From: Acanthochlamys bracteata
Lineage: Eukaryota; Streptophyta; Magnoliopsida; Pandanales; Velloziaceae
Length of the DNA: 64,000 nt
NCBI GenBank assembly: GCA_019914995.1
Contig: CM034136.1
Location: 5,223,270 to 5,287,269 of the forward strand
Reading direction: 5' to 3'
Shown: piece by piece, positions 39,206 through 48,323 of the stretch
How positions within the stretch are numbered: the stretch's first letter is position 1
Layout: the number at the start of each line of letters is the position of its first letter
Notes under the pieces: model-generated
Seen by the model: only the letters and a program-made list of their open reading frames with translations
Told to the model about the DNA's origin: nothing
The model's database searches: none
Made by a program: the position numbers and the translations under genes

Positions 39206-39463
39206 TCACTTCTTCCTATTCCCTATTGGATTAAACTTGCTTGAAGGAACTTTCTTTATGCTTGCATTAACACCAACCTGGGCCTGCATAGCTGGTCCAT
39301 GCAATCCATCCACCTTCGCAGAATTTGAAGCGAAGGATCGCAGGAGCCTTCTTGACTTAGACTGAAAACTTTGAACAGATACTGTGGAAGTGCACTCACT
39401 GCATTGAAACATCAGAACCACAGCAAAGAGAATGGCAACAAGAAGTTTGGTAGGAGTTGTCAT
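39206..39463 (-). CDS. Small secreted peptide precursor, atypical CLE-like C-terminus
   Basis: A single exon encodes 85 residues. A clear signal peptide (KLLVAILFAVVLMFQC) ends around residue 25. A variable middle follows with RRLLRSF, and the last residues read KKVPSSKFNPIGNRKK. That end resembles the CLE signalling-peptide consensus (VPSGPNPxxN, followed by R), and especially TDIF-type peptides, but carries one extra residue between the serines and NP. Layout (short intronless gene, signal peptide, C-terminal conserved motif) is that of a post-translationally processed signalling peptide. I do not recognise the exact family. A TATA box sits 38 bases upstream. The CLE reading is an inference; another small-peptide family with an NPxxN ending is equally possible. 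Confidence 0.7.
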   Translation of the reverse strand: MTTPTKLLVAILFAVVLMFQCSECTSTVSVQSFQSKSRRLLRSFASNSAKVDGLHGPAMQAQVGVNASIKKVPSSKFNPIGNRKK

Positions 39464-39500
39464 GGTGGGGTGGCATATGAGACGGTTGAGTTTAGCACAT

Positions 39501-39508
39501 CTATATAG
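39501..39508 (-). promoter_or_regulatory. TATA box of the small peptide gene
   Basis: CTATATAG lies 38-45 bases upstream of the start codon on the minus strand. This would place transcription start only about 10 bases before the ATG, so the leader is very short. Confidence 0.6.
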
Positions 39509-39513
39509 GATTC

Positions 39514-42500
39514 ACGAGGAATTCTAACTTCATATTGTATATATTCATATCTTTGTCATCTTTCTAAAAGCATTCATATTCTTTAAAGCAGTAAGTTTGA
39601 ATAATTCACAACAGACGGAAAACAAGGAAATAACAGAAGAAAGTAACAGTTACGAAAGAGAGAACATGAAGAAGCAATTGTTCTCATGTGATTCTCTGAA
39701 ACACATAGTGATCCATGAAATATTCTAATTGTAGAGCACATGGAATCTGTCATGAAGCAAGATGGTAACACAACTTAATAGAAACAGATTGTAGATCTTG
39801 GAATGTGGTCAACAACATTCAAAAGCAGTGTTTATGAAGAAGTGCAAACTGCATGCATGTAATGCATCTCTTACAAGTTCCAAGACAAAATCAAACAAAA
39901 ATATAAATTCATTTAAGTTGTATATATGTAAATGTTTTTGAAAGTGTAACATATACCCAGGTCTAAGGAGCAAGCTTCCTCTAAACTACAGTTTTATACC
40001 ACTAATTTTTTTTCCACATTGAGAACATAATATATAATCATATCTAGCTCTCAGTTATGCAATAGCCATGAAATTGAAAGAAAGAGGTCATACATGCGAA
40101 GTAAATATGCTCCATACAAATGCACCTTTTCTATATTTGACAAATATTTTTCTCAAGTCCTTAGGATATATGAGATAACATGAAGATGAACATTACATAT
40201 TTAAATATGTGCATAACGTTGAAAGATTGCTTGACAAATTTATTGTCATTTAGAGTTCATTGAAAAAAACTACCCTCACCAAAGAAAATTTTGGTTAAAG
40301 AATAAAACATGGTTTACTCGGTAGAAGCACATTCTCAAGTGGCTAGTTTATTACGAAAAAAGACATTTCTATCCTCCGTTAGGTAAGAGCATGAAAGCAG
40401 TTGATCATGTGAGACTTGACTAATATGTTTCTCTGAAAACTCCACACTCATCTTTGAGGAACTCATGTGACTAATCGTCTGATGTTAAACAGTTTCATCA
40501 CTTAGTCATTGGCTATTAAGTAAATTAATTCCATGCTGATCAGAAACTAGATTAGTAGGATTAACTCAGCCTAGCTGGACAAGTCAGCTTTCCTGTCATC
40601 AATTTGAGCATGGATCCAAATTCCTTATGACCAACTCTCAGAAAGGCATACTTTGCAAGGAGCAGTGAGGTCTCAAAAAGAAGTAGAAAAATAAAACAAA
40701 GACTGTATTTCCTCAACAGTTTGCTGTCATTCATTATTGGGTTTGGCTTAGAACTTATACAGCATTAACCCTGCCAAGCATTGAAACAAATCTAAAAACA
40801 TAATTGAAGCTTCACGGGCATAGGAAGAGCACTGCTGGGGGACCTGAAAACAATTTGGCTGTGAAGGATCCATCTTGGCTAATGTGGTGCCACATCAATC
40901 AGGGACGGTACATACATGAAGTTTCTCGTTCAGATATATAGCAAATTCCTTATTATATATCTAGTCTAGAAACTAAAAAGCAAATACCCACAAGGAAATG
41001 AAGACCAAAGATGCCTTTACAATTATCAAATATTACTATAAATTTGACTCACCTATGATTGGCCAAGTTCATCCAAAAGGAAGATATAACACTTGTATCT
41101 AGCTCAGCCTACCACCCTCATTGAATCTTCAACCATATTTATTATAACAAGTAAAGACAATAGACCACATGGAATGTGGAGCTTCATCAACTAGAAGGAA
41201 TTAACAATACAACCCATAGACTTAAGGGTAACTCCCATCATTTGAAAATGTTCCTCTATTCTATATGCGTATTAGTTTCAATCAGGATGTTATATGTTTT
41301 TACGAAGAAGTAATGCTTTTCATGTGGATTTGAAATCATATCATCTTCTCAAAGAACGCCACATTGCCTTAGAGATAGCTGCCTAAACTTTTTAATAAAC
41401 AGAAAAATCTGCTATAATGTCAAAGAATTATTCATAGAAATTATTAGATGCAGACATATATCATTTGCCTACTCCCTATCTACAATAATAGTTTAATTTA
41501 ATCAAATTAAAAATAGAAGACCATACCATGTATACATTCCATCAGTATGATGTGTCCCAACCTTCTGAATAAATCAATCTGTAAATTTCAGAAAAGGAAA
41601 CCATCACATAGCATCTTAGTCTTCATAAAATCACAAATGACCAAACTTTTGGTTCACAAGTTTGTGGGAAATGAAGAATAAAAAAACTTCAGAAAAAATT
41701 TTAATTAACAAAATTCATATTCAAGGAAAAACAGGGTAAATTAGTTATAAAGGCCCAAGTTAAGATGAATAAATTGAAGTTCTTTGATTTCAGACTTTAA
41801 AGTTTGTGGGATATAAAGAATCCACAAACTTCAGAAAAAACTTTAATCAACAAAATTCATTTTCAAAGAAAAACAGGGAAAATTAGTTATAAAGGCCCAA
41901 GTTAAGATGAATAAATTGAAATTCTTTGATTTCAGACTTTAAAGTTACAAAATAATAATAATGTCTAAATAAGCTTCCCAGATGTTATAATACCTATACA
42001 GCACCTCCTCTCTTTTTATTATTTAGAGCTAATCTAATATATTAGATAAATTGTTATATCACAATAACCAGTCCTCTGATTATCAATTCCACGTAAGAAC
42101 AACATTCCTTTGAACATTAATCGATCTTCGGATCATACCATTCATATTATGTCTAGCTTTGTTAAGCTTTCTTCCCAACTAGTAAATTACCTAACAAGTT
42201 TAATTTTTGACTTAACCAACGAATTTTAATTTGATTGTTCAAATAAAAACTCTTCAAAAGACAATGACAGCTGTATTCATTCATCAGCGAACAAAGCATT
42301 AAATTGGGAAGAGTTCACATTAAGATGTGTTTTACTTTACACATAACTCACTTTCTTTGTCAAAAAATGAGTTCCTAAGTTCCTATGTTTACTTTCACAA
42401 ACTTCCCTTCTCAAAAATTTATTTCTCAGAAACTCGTACAAGTAAACAAGCCCTAAACTGATCACAGTATTACAGGTCTTTTGTGGTTGAGATTAAAACT

Positions 42501-42588
42501 CTTAACCTAGTCTAGGCAATTAAAGCAAATCAACTTAATTTGTAATTTCTAAATGTTCAGCTTTTGTAAGAGAAATGTTGATATAAAA
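39514..42588. other. Gene-free stretch
   Basis: No protein gene is visible on either strand. Its right end may be the 3' part of the primary snoRNA transcript, which would run leftward. A 142-bp tandem duplication at 41661-41945 is listed separately. Confidence 0.5.
41661..41945. repeat. Tandem duplication, period 142 bp
   Basis: Two copies (from 41661 and from 41803) begin TTTGTGGGA and share blocks such as ATAAAGGCCCAAGTTAAGAT and TTTGATTTCAGACTTTAAAG almost without change. About ten differences separate them. Confidence 0.92.
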
Positions 42589-42669
42589 GGCCTCAGAATT
42601 GCAGAATGTCATCACAGGACAACTCAGTCCCGAAAGATGGTAATTTTTTATAAGCTTTCATCAGTGGCC
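42589..42669 (-). ncRNA. Box C/D snoRNA, dual guide for 25S and 5.8S rRNA
   Basis: In order on the minus strand: stem GGCC, box C TGATGA (42663-42658), box D' CTGA (42627-42624), box C' TGATGA (42614-42609), box D CTGA (42596-42593), closing stem GGCC. Both C boxes and both D boxes are perfect. The D' guide pairs with 13 bases of 25S rRNA, CCCGAAAGATGGT (42641-42629); the fifth base before D' faces the G of CCCG, the site equivalent to yeast Gm805, which snR39b modifies. The D guide pairs with 11 bases of 5.8S rRNA, AATTGCAGAAT (42607-42597); the fifth base faces the G equivalent to human 5.8S Gm75, guided by SNORD96. The rRNA sequences are from memory. The RNA should direct fibrillarin-dependent 2'-O-methylation in the nucleolus. 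Confidence 0.9.
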
Positions 42670-42844
42670 ATGCATCAAACCAACCATAATTGCAAATTTA
42701 AGAACTTCTACATGTTTCCTATTCCTAATGATACAGTCATATATAAATTGAAAACATCTAGTAATATATTCTTCATAATTACGCACTAAGTTGCAGCAAA
42801 GACAAAATCTCAAATTTGAGGAATTCATTGGATTAGCTAGCAAT

Positions 42845-42932
42845 GAGTGATCAGATAGAGCTAATACATTGGTAGCCATCATCTCGGCTATCAAACCAAT
42901 AGGGAAACAAATCCAAGTCATCATTTCAACTC
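42845..42932 (-). ncRNA. Box C/D snoRNA, 18S rRNA guide (SNORD45-like target)
   Basis: Box C ATGATGA (42924-42918) and box D CTGA (42854-42851) are flanked by a short stem, GAGTTGA with TCACTC. Upstream of box D the guide GTATTAGCTCTA pairs with 12 bases of 18S rRNA, TAGAGCTAATAC (42867-42856). The fifth base before box D faces the A of UAGA, equivalent to human 18S Am159, a SNORD45 target. A C'-like GATGATGG is present in the middle; the D' box is not clear, so only one guide is supported. It lies 176 bases upstream of the next snoRNA on the same strand. Confidence 0.78.
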
Positions 42933-43053
42933 CATCGACACCAACGAATTCCCAAATCACTAAAACATCAATCGACGAAACTAAAAACTTGAAATTTTCA
43001 ACGAAATCAAATTCATAAATTTAACAAAAACACTGATAATCGAATCGAAGTTC

Positions 43054-43149
43054 GAGGCATCAGATCTCCAAGGTGATGAAAAGGGTCACATCAATGAAAA
43101 GTTCAGACGCAAATTACCCATTGATTGATTAAAACTCCTCCTTTGCCCC
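43054..43149 (-). ncRNA. Probable box C/D snoRNA with altered box C, guides for 18S and 25S
   Basis: A stem GGGGCA (43149-43144) pairs with TGCCTC (43059-43054). Box D CTGA (43063-43060) and D' CTGA (43106-43103) are perfect; a C'-like TTGATGTGA lies between. The D' guide pairs with 13 bases of 18S rRNA, CGCAAATTACCCA (43120-43108); the fifth base faces the A equivalent to human Am468. The D guide pairs with 11 bases CTCCAAGGTGA (43076-43066), which I recall as part of 25S rRNA. The odd point is box C: where TGATGA is expected next to the stem, the sequence reads GGAGGA (43141-43136). Either the true box C is elsewhere, or this copy is degenerate. Confidence 0.6.
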
Positions 43150-43315
43150 TAACATCGATGAAAAAATGCAAAAAGCAATCGACAAATTTTTTATATAAAA
43201 AAAAACACATACACAAAACAAATCCATCTAACCTAATATATAATAGAAAAACCACGCGAAAGCTTTCAATCGATGTACTATGATTTTCATCAGGTTTGCC
43301 GCAGCAGCAGAGGGA

Positions 43316-43520
43316 GTATTTATAGCACGAGTCTGAGAAACCGCGCCAGCGCAGGAGAAGGAAACTAGGGTTTAAGGAAGAAGAAAGAAAAATCTCGTCC
43401 GTCCATTAAATCCTAACCGTCCATTGTTGTGTTGGAAACTAAATGGGCTGTATCAACAGTAAGCCCAGCAAGTTCAACTTGAAAAATGGATCAGCAAATA
43501 GACGCAATTATGTCGGCCCA
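43316..43520 (-). promoter_or_regulatory. Promoter of the snoRNA cluster: TATA, telo-box, site II elements
   Basis: On the minus strand: TATAAATAC (43324-43316), telo-box AAACCCTAG (43373-43365), and TGGGCY-type site II elements at 43444-43449, 43462-43467 and about 43514-43520. This combination is typical of plant genes for snoRNAs, ribosomal proteins and other translation factors. Transcription would start near 43290 and run leftward through the three snoRNAs. There is no plausible protein gene downstream to explain the promoter otherwise. Confidence 0.75.
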
Positions 43521-46500
43521 AATATTTGATAAGGCCCTTTTCCTTTCTACTCGATCAACTTTTGTGAATGATTTTAAATAAATAAAAAAGGATTATGTAC
43601 GTATTACACTTGATGATTTAAAATTTGTGAATACTTTTAGGGTTGTTTGGCATTACAATATTATTTCATCTCTTATTTAGATTTTCGTTTTTCGAAAAAC
43701 TTTTACAGTATATAAAAAATTTTCAGAAGTTTAAAATACATGAATGAATGATGTACGTTATAAACCGTTATATGTTTGTATGTATGTATGTTTTCGAATG
43801 AACAATATACAGTAATAATTTTTCCGCTTTTCAAAAAACTTTCATCAATCAAATCACATTTCATGTACAGTTAAACATTTTGAATAATTAACGATCGATC
43901 ATCACTTCTTGCATCATTTTATATTTCAATTATTATTTTTATTATTATTTTTATTTTTACGACCACATTTTATTTTTATTAAAATTTAATTTTAAATTCA
44001 CTTTCTATATTTTAATTATTATTTTAAACTTTTTTAAATTCTTTTTATCAAATTTTACTTTCACAAAGATTAGTATGGTGTAATTAAAAAACGCTTTTAG
44101 CTATTTTTTAAGTGAAAATCTCCGTATGAAGTATGATTAGATTATTGCGTCTTAGGTCCTATGGTGGTCCATGTGACATATAATCACCTTGAATGTACAA
44201 AATAGCGTCTTGAAAGATTTGATCGTCTTTACTTTTGTCTTAAGCCAGGGTGCGTATTTACCAACACTCTAAATTCATTTTTTTAAATTTATTTTTAATA
44301 TAAAAAATATATTTTTTTTAAAAAAAATATTTTAGTAATAATTTTTTTAAAATTTATTTTTTAAACTTATTTTAAATATTAAATAAATATAAACTTTTAT
44401 TTTTATTATATATTTTTAATTTTATTTTTATTTTTTAAATTTATTTCTAAAAAATTCATTTTACCCACTTTAACTACAAGCTAAACACGCCCTTAATGAA
44501 AAAACTGAAGAACTTGATTTAATTAGATAGATGTTCCTGGAAACTAGTGCTTATGATATTAGACTTTGGATTTCTCCCTGGACCTAACGCCTGCGTTCAA
44601 CCTTCAAATGAAAACCTGAATCAAGTAGGTAATATATTAAGATGAATGGTTGCAACTCACAAGCATAGCAACTAGGGACATATATGCCACCGATACAACT
44701 CTAGAATTCTAGATAGCAACTATGTTTCTTTCGAAGGTAGGCCTTATCTCATTTCCTAAGTCTCACTTAGTCATCCTTCTTCAGATTCATTTCTTTTCGG
44801 TAACATGATCATTTATTTCGCATATTACTCGCTCACTGTTTAGATAGAATTTGTTAATTCTCTTCATTTTTTTTTCCTTTGATCGACTTCGATCCTGACT
44901 GATCCAAATGTTTGTCCGCACAATGCTCTAAAAGCTAAGGAGAGGCATGTTGAGATACTCGGGCATCTTATCTATGTCTCTGAAGTAGTTGCCAAGCAAG
45001 AAAATCTCGAGGATGGCTTTAGGGTAGTTATTAATGATGGGACAGATGGTTGTACCTGGTTTTATTATGTTACCTGTCTCTCAAATCCGGTTTTGTTTCA
45101 TCTCTTGCTAATCCCGTTTACCATCTTCACCTTCATCTTCTTGGTAGGCGACAGATGAACTGGTCACCGGGCTATTTGGAGCTTCCCTGCTGTTCCTTGT
45201 GATGTTTTGTGAACTTTGACCATGTAGCTCCCGTGTCGTAATAGGTCCGGTGAATAAAGCAAACTTTAAGCTTTTATGGAACTTCGTTCGGTAGCTTGGG
45301 AAAGTTTTTATGGACAGTTGACTTGGATTGATTTCCTGCTGAGATCGTCTTCACTGTGAATATATTCAACTTATAAAATCCTATCTGTAGTCTCCATGTT
45401 CCGATCGTTACCCATTTGACTTCGTTGAATTCATCATGATCTTGGTGGTTAAAGTAGTTGATTTTGGTTTCTGAGTGAACCTGCTGCACTTGTTAGTGAT
45501 GACAAACTGAACTCTACGCTTCTGCACCTGGAAGGAAACCCATGACTGAAATTTTGCACTTAGCAGAAGTTGCTTCAAGTGAGACGATATCTGGAAATCG
45601 TATAATAGAGTATGGATAGTGGCAGAAATGAGAGCTCTGTCAGCAGCATAATTTTTTCCTGCTAGTTGTTATTTCTTATTGTTAACGAGACTTTAGTCTT
45701 ACATTGTCCGTCTGGCATTCTCTCTTGGTCTTCATATGATTTGGGCAATTCCATCTTTGTCTTAAGGTTTTTAGATTGGAGACTCAAACTTCTAATTTAG
45801 TATCCGAGGCTATAAACTGTGATAGCGTGACGTACATTCATGCTTCATGCTAGAATGAGTGTTAAAGAGACTTTAGTCCTACATTGTCCAACTGACAGAG
45901 TGTCTAAAGAGACTTTAGACATGGGCAAAGACAATCTTTGCCTTAAAGACCTATGCTTCTGACACTTATAAGGCTTCTTATGAAGTAAAAGTGATCACCC
46001 TATCATGTTTCTCTCTTGACTGCATTCATGAATCGCCTGTTTCTTCTCCAACCCTGTCGACCTCCATTAAATGACCAGTTGTTGCCTGCAGTCAGCACTT
46101 CTCATCTGACAATGCCCATTACTGAAAGTTTGGACTTAGCAGATATGCACGGCTACATATCATGTAACCCTGATTATTTTGTCTACCACATTTGAATCCT
46201 TGCATGCTCATGCTACAATGTATTGCTTTCATAAACAATAGAGGGGATCGGTTCTGTCAAACAGTGTTAATGCCTGAACTGTAGGAGTTCAAATCATGGA
46301 CTGTTTCAAATCTTTCTCAGTTTTTATCTTGACCGTAGATCTGTGAAGCGCATTGGTTAATCATAATTACATTAATGATTCTGGTGAATCAACACCTAAC
46401 CACTTTGTAAGATAGATTAATGGCCATTGAATATGCACTAACTTTCTAGCACTACTTAGTTATCTGTGGTCTCTTTCAGATAGTTTACTACTTTTTAGAT

Positions 46501-47018
46501 AAACTTTCAGTCAGTTTACTGAACTCATAACTTGTTAAACACTAATTTTTCTCTTGGCTAATCTTCTGTTGAATCATAAACATGCATTTGTATGCTATCT
46601 TGCATGAACAGAAGTCTCTCTATAAGCTGTAACTAGCTAGGGAGGTTACATGAAGCTTTTGGAAGCTTAATTAAAATGCTAGAAGCCATGCATGCTTGAA
46701 AAATAAGGCAGTAGATGAGTTGTGGACTTTAAAATTAATGTCATACCATAATGATTCATCCCAATTGATATTTCACTAAAATGGCAATTCATAAGTTTAT
46801 AAGAACAGCAAGGTCCCTCTAAATTATTGATGTGGTCTCTACTCTCTACGTGCTCTTTGTAGAGAAATGCTCAAGAGAAGTGGGACATGATGTTTGAATC
46901 AATCATTTGCTTTTGAGGGGGGAAGAGAAAACAGGACAAAGATAAAGAATTTTTGCTCAAGAACTAGGAGATAACAACTAATTAAGCTATATAATACTCA
47001 CCTGTTGAAGTTGAACTC
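43521..47018. other. Gene-free stretch with foldback elements and a possible OB-fold remnant
   Basis: The left part is AT-rich, with one MITE-like element listed separately. At about 44887-45165 (plus) an open frame without a Met reads EILGHLIYVSEVVAKQ and INDGTDGCTWFYYV, which resembles OB-fold single-strand DNA binding proteins but is short. Near 45686-45770 and 45862-45960 two diverged copies share GAGACTTTAGTC, TACATTGTCC and later CTTTGYCTTAA. The right end is the promoter of the RING gene. Confidence 0.45.
44248..44492. mobile_element. AT-rich foldback MITE-like element, 245 bp
   Basis: The left end reads GGGTGCGTATTTACC and the right end, on the other strand, reads GGGCGTGTTTAGC; both then continue into an A/T-rich stretch containing AAATTCATTTT or its complement. 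The core is almost pure AT. A similar left end (GGGCTCGTTTACCGACC) occurs at 57190. Confidence 0.5.
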
Positions 47019-47026
47019 TATAAAAG
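47019..47026 (+). promoter_or_regulatory. TATA box of the RING-H2 gene
   Basis: TATAAAAG lies 59-66 bases upstream of the start codon, so the leader would be about 30-35 bases. Confidence 0.7.
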
Positions 47027-47084
47027 CCCTTGCACACGTTTTATTCATTTCTATTCTCTTTCCTTCTCTCTCTGGCACGAAGAC

Positions 47085-47627
47085 ATGGAAATCGAAGAGT
47101 TCTTGCTATGTTCTGCAGTCTCGTTTCTGTTAATCCCTCTTGTCAACTTTTTCATTTTCCCCTTGAAGCTCTTACTAAGAATCACTATACCAAGTGTCCA
47201 GTTCTTTGCTGGAGCTCACTTCCAATGGCGTGAAGATTCACCATTTCTTATTGAGTATTACTCGGGCTGTAAAAGTTCTAAAAGTCTTCTAGCTTCTTGC
47301 TTACAACTGATAAATGTTAGGAAGTATGAAAGAGTGATGGAAAATGAAGAAGGCTTAGCAGCAGCTGACTGCTCTATATGCCTCTACAGCATTGAAGAAG
47401 GTGAAGAGGTCAGTGAACTGAACTGCAAGCACTTGTTCCACAGAGCTTGCTTGGAACAATGGATTGAAATTGAATGTTTGCACGCCACTTGCCCTCTGTG
47501 CCGGAATTCAGTTCTGCCTTGTGACTTTAAGTCGAAGAGTGAATATACAGATGATGAAGAGGAGTATGACGAGGATAGGATTTCTTTTCTAGTTGCTTAT
47601 GTTCATTGCCCATGGTGGATATGGTGA
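47085..47627 (+). CDS. RING-H2 finger protein, probable membrane-anchored E3 ubiquitin ligase
   Basis: A single-exon gene encodes 180 residues. Residues about 5-35 are hydrophobic (LLCSAVSFLLIPLVNFFIF, LLLRITI) and probably anchor the protein in a membrane. Residues about 103-147 form a RING-H2 finger: CSIC, then CKHLFHRACLEQW, then CPLCR, with the Cys3-His2-Cys3 ligand order that binds two zinc ions and recruits an E2 enzyme. A slightly long loop separates the sixth and seventh ligands. An acidic tail (DDEEEYDEDR) follows. The architecture is like XERICO/RHA-type small plant RING proteins, several of which respond to hormones; substrate and function here are unknown. Confidence 0.88.
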   Translation: MEIEEFLLCSAVSFLLIPLVNFFIFPLKLLLRITIPSVQFFAGAHFQWREDSPFLIEYYSGCKSSKSLLASCLQLINVRKYERVMENEEGLAAADCSICLYSIEEGEEVSELNCKHLFHRACLEQWIEIECLHATCPLCRNSVLPCDFKSKSEYTDDEEEYDEDRISFLVAYVHCPWWIW

Positions 47628-48323
47628 AAAAAAGAAGCGCACTCTGGGTGTTTGTTTTATGTATATATTATTACAAGATTTCACCTTTTTTTTATTAATC
47701 CTTCCAAATTTTCTTCTTTCTTAGGGTGACACCAAGTTTTTGGCTTTTTTATGTTTTGAGTATTCTCTTTGTTAGAAGAGTTACTGTAGAAAGAGGTTTG
47801 CTGTAACCCAGAAACTGCAGTAGGAAGTAGTTGAGAAATTCTGCAGCTACTATGCATATATGTAAAAGTTTCTATATATTTGATTAATGCATTGCAGTAT
47901 CCTAATTCATTTTTTAATAAAGTAGAGCTGTTTTTTTTTGTTACGCATTGCCTACAGAAACTGTTTCAGACTGAGATGTTGAAGAAAGTATTGTAGAAAC
48001 TGATGGAAATCTTACTCTTGTATTTTTTATATTAACTGTTTTACAAGACTTTTGAAAATCTGGAGTTTCCAAAGTCTGTAGCTGACGTTCTGCTCTGAAA
48101 TCTGAATATGTCTCTATCTATTTTAGTAAAATTTTATTTCTTTATTTTTTTAAGAAGAAAACAGGGTGGTGCTATTAAGAAATGAAGATAAGCCCATTTA
48201 GGCCCATTAAAGAAAGCCTAGTTATAACACAGAAATAAAATATCTGAACGTTTTCTTTCATTGGTGGTGCCGTGGTGGTTGGGGTTAAGGTTCTGCTTTG
48301 GTTGGTTTTTGTAAGGTGAAGTA
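47628..48323. other. Intergenic between RING and CGL160-like genes
   Basis: The left half should be the RING 3' UTR. The right half is the promoter of the next plus-strand gene, with two site II elements. Nothing else is visible. Confidence 0.55.
48191..48206. promoter_or_regulatory. Paired site II (TGGGCY) elements
   Basis: AGCCCA and GGCCCA, the complements of TGGGCT and TGGGCC, lie four bases apart about 120 bases before the start codon. Such pairs are frequent in plant genes for organellar and ribosomal proteins. Confidence 0.55.

Noticed and set aside
42661..42960. A 99-codon minus-strand open frame across the snoRNA region
   Set aside because: It resembles no protein family and overlaps conserved snoRNA boxes and guides, which better explain the sequence.
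43230..43290. A 20-codon frame directly after the snoRNA-cluster TATA box
   Set aside because: Its ATG lies only about 26 bases from the TATA box, at or before the likely transcription start, so it is probably not translated.
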